A program made the translations under genes and the position numbers. Of a stretch of 64,000 bases of DNA, positions 59,458 to 64,000 are shown piece after piece. Position 1 is the first letter of the stretch. Every line of letters starts with the position of its first letter. Source of the DNA: Leucocoprinus leucothites (Eukaryota; Basidiomycota; Agaricomycetes; Agaricales; Agaricaceae); assembly GCA_013368445.1 (NCBI GenBank), contig JAACJO010000054.1, forward strand, positions 30,905 to 94,904. The letters are read 5' to 3'. The notes beneath the pieces were generated by a model. It was not told where the DNA came from. It searched no databases and saw nothing but the letters and a program-made list of their open reading frames with translations.

Positions 59458-62213
59458 GGTTTTGGTTGTTAGTGAAGAGAGCTGGTCGACATCGCCACTC
59501 CAAAATACTGCGTATACCGAAGTCCTAGGGTGACGTCATGTATAGCCTGTTGGGAGTGGTCTCGTGACTCATGACTCGTGGGACAGGGCCGCCATTTCCC
59601 CCTCGTATTTTTGGCCCACCCAAGTCGAGCTGAGTATAAATATCCCCTTTCGACCTATAGGATTCGAAGGAAGCCCTCGGCATGCTGGCCGATATCTGCG
59701 AATTATCTTTTACAGAAGGAACTTCGCTGAAATTGAGTTCACATATTTTTCCAAGTCAATTACCACAGTGGGTGTGCGGGGCAGATGGTTCATCCAATAC
59801 GAGTCGGCGCGTGCAAATTGTGCGTCAAAGAATCCGGGCTGATTCATCCGCAGCAGGTATTTTTTCTAGACTAGGTAAAAGGGACTAGACGCGAAAAAGA
59901 TCAGGTGCCACGGTTCCGTTATTCTGGTTCTGCAGCAGTCCTTTCGCGGGAGATTCAGAAGCAGGGCTGAACATCACCGTGGGCTTCGCTCAGGGGAAGA
60001 GCCCCATCGGATGCTATTGTTGTCCTTACATGCGGCCTTTTTACTTGACTCTGGCTCGGAGTGAATAATCCCAACTACGAGCGCTCTTAAAAGGCGATTC
60101 GGTACTAGTTGTTTTTCTCTGGCGCCAAGCCCAAGATGGCAACATTCCCTCTGACAACGACAAGGCAGAAGCCACGGTGTTGGGAAGAAACAAGGGCAAA
60201 ACGTCGAACAGTCGTTACGATCTATGGTGATATGATAATAACTATGAGCCCCTAATATCCCATCAGTCATTCCCCAGGACTTGCTCAGCGTCAGCCTTCT
60301 TCCATCATAGATGATTGGATACAACATACGTCAGCCAAGTAACGTCCGCCCGGAGGGTATTAAATGTGATAAGGTGCAGGCAGTATCATCAGTACCAAAT
60401 TTATACGATGAATTGAATAAACCATCGACCAACGCTTGACGTGGCTTATCGGATATTTATCGATTCCTAACGCTTCGAATAACCGCCGAACGAAAGTTCA
60501 AAAGAAATTAACATTCCGAATCCCGCGATGTATCAATGGCTCGTGCGCAACGTGAGGCGCATAACTCGACCATACAATTGTCATCACTAATCTCACGATG
60601 AGGGCGGAGTAAATGGAGGTCATCAACCCGTCATGTTGGGCAAGACTCCAACGATGACTGGTTCACCACCATAACGCTCCATCTCGATTGCCCAACCGCC
60701 GTTCACCTAGTTCATGGTCCAATCTAGACACAAGACAGTAAAGACATCTGACTTGAGGCAAGCCAGGTTGGCTGGAAAAAGTTCCCACTGCCTCATCGTC
60801 GGGCTGGAGACGTGTATGCGAGATCGTAATCGATACCATGTCTGGTAGTGTTTTCCGCGTGATGTCAAGTAGCCTGAGCAGAGTGAGGGAATGCAAGGTC
60901 AGAGATTGCGTCAATATGTGGCTGTCCTAAAGAGATGTATCGCGCCCGAGGCAGGGGCTCAGCTGTAGCTGCCAGTGAGAAGGAGGGCTCAAGAACGAAA
61001 ACCGATGAGAAAAGCCAAACTGTAGTTTCATGAGTCATATCGAGATACCATGTCCACAATAAACGGTTTATTGAAAGCGGCGCTCGTCTTTGAATTTCAA
61101 GTGTACAGCTTCTACGATTCCTCGAAGCGCAAGCGGCATAGGATGAGGCACCCGTAGATAGTAATTAGGTCGTTTATGACCGCCTTATCGCTTCAATCTG
61201 TTTCAAAATGCCCGAGAGCCGAAATGAAAGAAAATTATAAGCTGCTGCGGGTACTCGAGACACGGCTAGGAATGGTCTTCATAACCCGAGGTTCCCATGT
61301 GGATTCCGTTACCTAAGTTGATGATGACCGGTCACCGACTGCGCGATGATGCCCATCCACTGGCACCCACGGGACGCCCGCTCCATTCCGGGTATAATCT
61401 CGTAAGGCTAAAGCCTCGTGCAAGTTGGTGTCCCTGTGCCTTGCCCTAGGTAGTCTTCCTTCCTCCTCTCTGTTAACCTACTCAATTCTTCTGACGAGTT
61501 TTGACATGCCGGTACCCGTCGAACTGCTTTCCGCGCAAATCTTAACTTATCCGAGGTCGAACCGTGTCCCCTCTGACCTCCTAGTAGTGCCATGTTGTAT
61601 CGAATGTCGTATGATAATGATAAAGAAGAACTTTGAACCCGAGGGGCAGGGTCTACTATGCTTCGCGCACAGCCCTTTGTTGTTGCCACCATTGCGCCCG
61701 CGATCAAAGATTTCGGTACGGAAGAGATCTGGAGTTATACGTGTTGAAGGATGTTTTTGGTTGGTGTACAAATAGCCCCGAGTTGCGTAGCTCAGAAGTT
61801 GTTTTTAGGAATGAAGGCCCGCTCGGGGAGTTCGGAGCATGCCGTTGGGACGGGTGTGTATACTTAGAAGGCAACGCAAGCCGTTGCAAGTGCGCCAGAG
61901 GGGGTTTGATGATGAAGCGCAGTGCGGGGTCGAGGCGTGATTATCGGAATTAGTGAGGAGGGAGGGGGTGAATAAGCTGTAACCGTGTTGACTTCTTGCA
62001 CGTTCGTTGGCAACTGGGTATACTGTGCAATCTTTGTCAATGTGTATTCGGCCGCACAAACGCAGATTGCTTTGAAAATTGACGAGCGTTGTGTGTGCTA
62101 ATCGGGTTAGATTGTATGTGATAGATGCGCTTGGCGGGATTTGCTGTTATTGATTTGCACATGTTTCAGCGTTATGCCATATGGGAATTGTTCGTTTTTG
62201 GTTTCGAGGTAGT
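59458..62213. other. Right flank, no convincing gene
   Basis: This sequence is not part of the array. A TATAAA at 59635-59640 lies 40-50 nt before an ATG (59682) that opens a 68-codon frame without known motifs. Longer frames on the minus strand (59974-60327, 60663-60914, 61408-61707) have no recognisable domain or intron signals. I annotate no gene here. Confidence 0.4.
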
Positions 62214-62510
62214 TTAGCTGCCGGATTGTTGGACATTAAGGGGGGTATGGACTCGGGATATGAGCATTGTAACTGCGTCGTGCTTTGTAACATTTTGAGC
62301 GGTAAGCGTTTGGTATTGTGTCATTACGAGTTGTAATAGTTCGGTGCGACAGTGGGTTATCGGGTCGTTTAACCGATAAGCAGCAGGTGATATTTCCCAC
62401 TCGAGTTCTTGGCTAGATTCTAGCGTGTGATTGATAAGACATGAGGCAGACGCGAGTTCGACGAACATGGGCGATCCTTGGTTCCAAGCGTTGGAAAGGC
62501 CAACAATGTA
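62214..62510 (-). CDS. Possible 3' terminal exon of an unknown gene
   Basis: After a good acceptor (TTTACAG, just right of 62510) the minus strand is open for 99 codons, ending at 62214. The predicted peptide has balanced composition, begins YIVGLSNAWNQ and includes ELEWEISPAAYRL. No upstream exon could be placed with confidence, and the family is not recognised. It may be chance. Confidence 0.25.
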   Translation of the reverse strand, partial: YIVGLSNAWNQGSPMFVELASASCLINHTLESSQELEWEISPAAYRLNDPITHCRTELLQLVMTQYQTLTAQNVTKHDAVTMLISRVHTPLNVQQSGS

Positions 62511-64000
62511 CTGTAAAGGTAAACCCGGCGGGAACTATAATAACTGGTTTCGAATGAAACGAAAAAAAGCACGGCGGGATGGCTAGGAATAATAAGATTG
62601 ATTTAATTATTTATAACTGCATTTAAGTATAAGCTTCAGGTTCGTCAATGAGATCGTGCGTGTGTGTATATCGTAATCTTATCTCGCGCTCGAGTCGCAT
62701 GACCAGAGAAGCCGCTGGAGGCACAAGAAATGTGACGCGTATGGGTTGATGGTGGTGGTGGTGTCGGTGGTGGTGGAAAGTTGCATGTGGTGTGGCTAAG
62801 TCATAAGCGCTATAGTGTTATTTAGTTGAACCTTCCGTCTGTACCTTTCTGTCGGCCCTGCTCGACGTTGATCGGTAGCGGTTGGACAGTCCTGCTTCAG
62901 GTTCGACGGCACTGCAAGGTCGTCGGCTACCGAGGCCTGATGCAACCATATGTCATCGGGAAAGGCGTCCCGCGTTTGTAGGCTATGCATATTGTTTGTC
63001 ATGTAAGAGGTAGGGGTGACAGATCTCTTGGAGCAAGCGCCGCTGCCACTTGTTTAACCCCCTTGGTTACTCATTAAGCCCACCCACATTGAATTGGGAA
63101 TGGAAGAGAAATCGTAGATCCAGGAGGTTGACGCAGCGCGCGAGCGAGTTCCTAGTCTAGTCTATGTGGTTTTACGGAACGGGAGACGAATTGACATTTG
63201 TAGGTTGCATGCCGCGGAGGACTTGAGGGGCTCGATAAACAAAGTGGTGGGTGGCTTGATCATGTGCGCTGTGTGTTGCTTCTTCAGAAGATTGAACTGG
63301 GAAGAGAAAAAGGAAAATGATAGATGATGGCTTCTTAACAAATGAACAATCAGCCATTTGGTATCGAACTAAGTCATCAATCGGGCTGAACAATTACAAC
63401 ATACAAGACAAGAAGGGGATCAAGAAGAACATCAAAAGAGTGACCCAGCTGGTAACCGATTAACCAACCAAGCACGGCCAGCGAATAGGGAGCAGGTGGG
63501 GAAGAATTCTGCGAATGCGGGGTGTGTGAGAATTCTCTCCGTCGCCCATCCGTATTTGTGATACATTGTGATTCTTAGAGAGGGGTGGAGAATTCTACTT
63601 GTTTGGTTTACGGTAGAGACAAAAGCGCACGAGAAGGTGATCATATGAACCGGTGGGCTGAGGTACTTTTTTGATCAGTATCGAGTTGTTGATTTGATAT
63701 GCCGATGGGCGGCGCTGGAATTGGGGTTTGAAGGGTGTTTATGTGGATGAGTGGGGATTTTGGGTACGTGGTTAGACAGGTGTCGAGACGGGGTGTGAGA
63801 GATTTTGCAAGTGTTTGAGGGTCTGACTGCTCGTACAGCGATTTGTTGGTCGAGTCAACCGGATAGCCCCAGGACGCTAAGATGATTAGCCTCGAAAACC
63901 GTGGCTGGTTGTTACGATGGATTAGGTTTGAGCGGCCATGGATGGGACGTAAGGAGTTCATGAGAGTAGAATATTGGAGTGGTTGAATGGCGATACAGGG
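62511..64000. other. Window end, weak coding candidates only
   Basis: It contains minus-strand frames of 68 to 106 codons (62796-63002, 63432-63644, 63641-63961) without recognised motifs. A GAATTCT word recurs three times between 63505 and 63600. No gene is called. Confidence 0.35.
62749..62776 (+). repeat. GGT microsatellite
   Basis: Imperfect GGT/GTG triplets in non-coding sequence, interrupted once by GTC. Confidence 0.85.

Noticed and set aside
59682..59888. 68-codon frame after a TATAAA box
   Set aside because: No motif, no paralogue in the window and no intron support; a TATA word alone is weak evidence.

Overview
The window looks like a stretch of a basidiomycete (Agaricomycotina-type) nuclear genome. 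Genes are split by many short GT-AG introns (about 40-70 nt). Two lineage-expanded gene types typical of mushroom-forming fungi and relatives are present (BTB/POZ proteins and uncharacterised seven-transmembrane proteins), together with one eukaryotic Tc1/mariner-type element. I see no bacterial operon, rRNA, convincing tRNA or CRISPR array. Names such as BTB1 or 7TM-A1 are labels for this annotation only.

Layout. 0-7 kb: two convergent pairs of BTB genes (BTB1+/BTB2- and BTB3+/BTB4-), a head-to-head pair duplicated as one block. 7-15 kb: a spacer, the first 7TM gene (7TM-A1), a decayed RCR-like gene, and a degraded colinear copy of the BTB region (about 11.85-14.89 kb). 15-20 kb: an intact, different multi-pass membrane protein gene (16.87-17.93 kb, +) bracketed by two direct copies of a compound repeat (Q+R). 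20-59 kb: a tandem array whose unit is a minus-strand 7TM-A gene, its 5' flank (block P), and a roughly 1-1.3 kb repeat (block R) of unknown nature. Eight 7TM-A copies are visible across the window, seven with an intact spliced frame and one with a nonsense codon, plus one site where the whole gene is deleted but its flanks remain. A more distant paralogue with the same five-exon structure (7TM-B) is intact at 53.2-54.4 kb and present as two deletion derivatives at 32.9 and 43.6 kb. A Tc1/mariner element (38,536-40,127) with near-identical 210-bp terminal inverted repeats and a dead transposase lies in the orphan flank. The array ends with an intact RCR-like single-pass membrane protein gene (58.86-59.46 kb). 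59.5-64 kb has different sequence with only weak coding candidates.

How it may fit together (inference): a receptor-like 7TM family, BTB proteins and a PPxY-tailed RCR-like protein have been amplified together by repeated tandem and segmental duplication. The genes keep their frames and intron positions, while the spacers carry deletions, fusions and decayed gene copies. No function can be assigned to the 7TM families from sequence alone.
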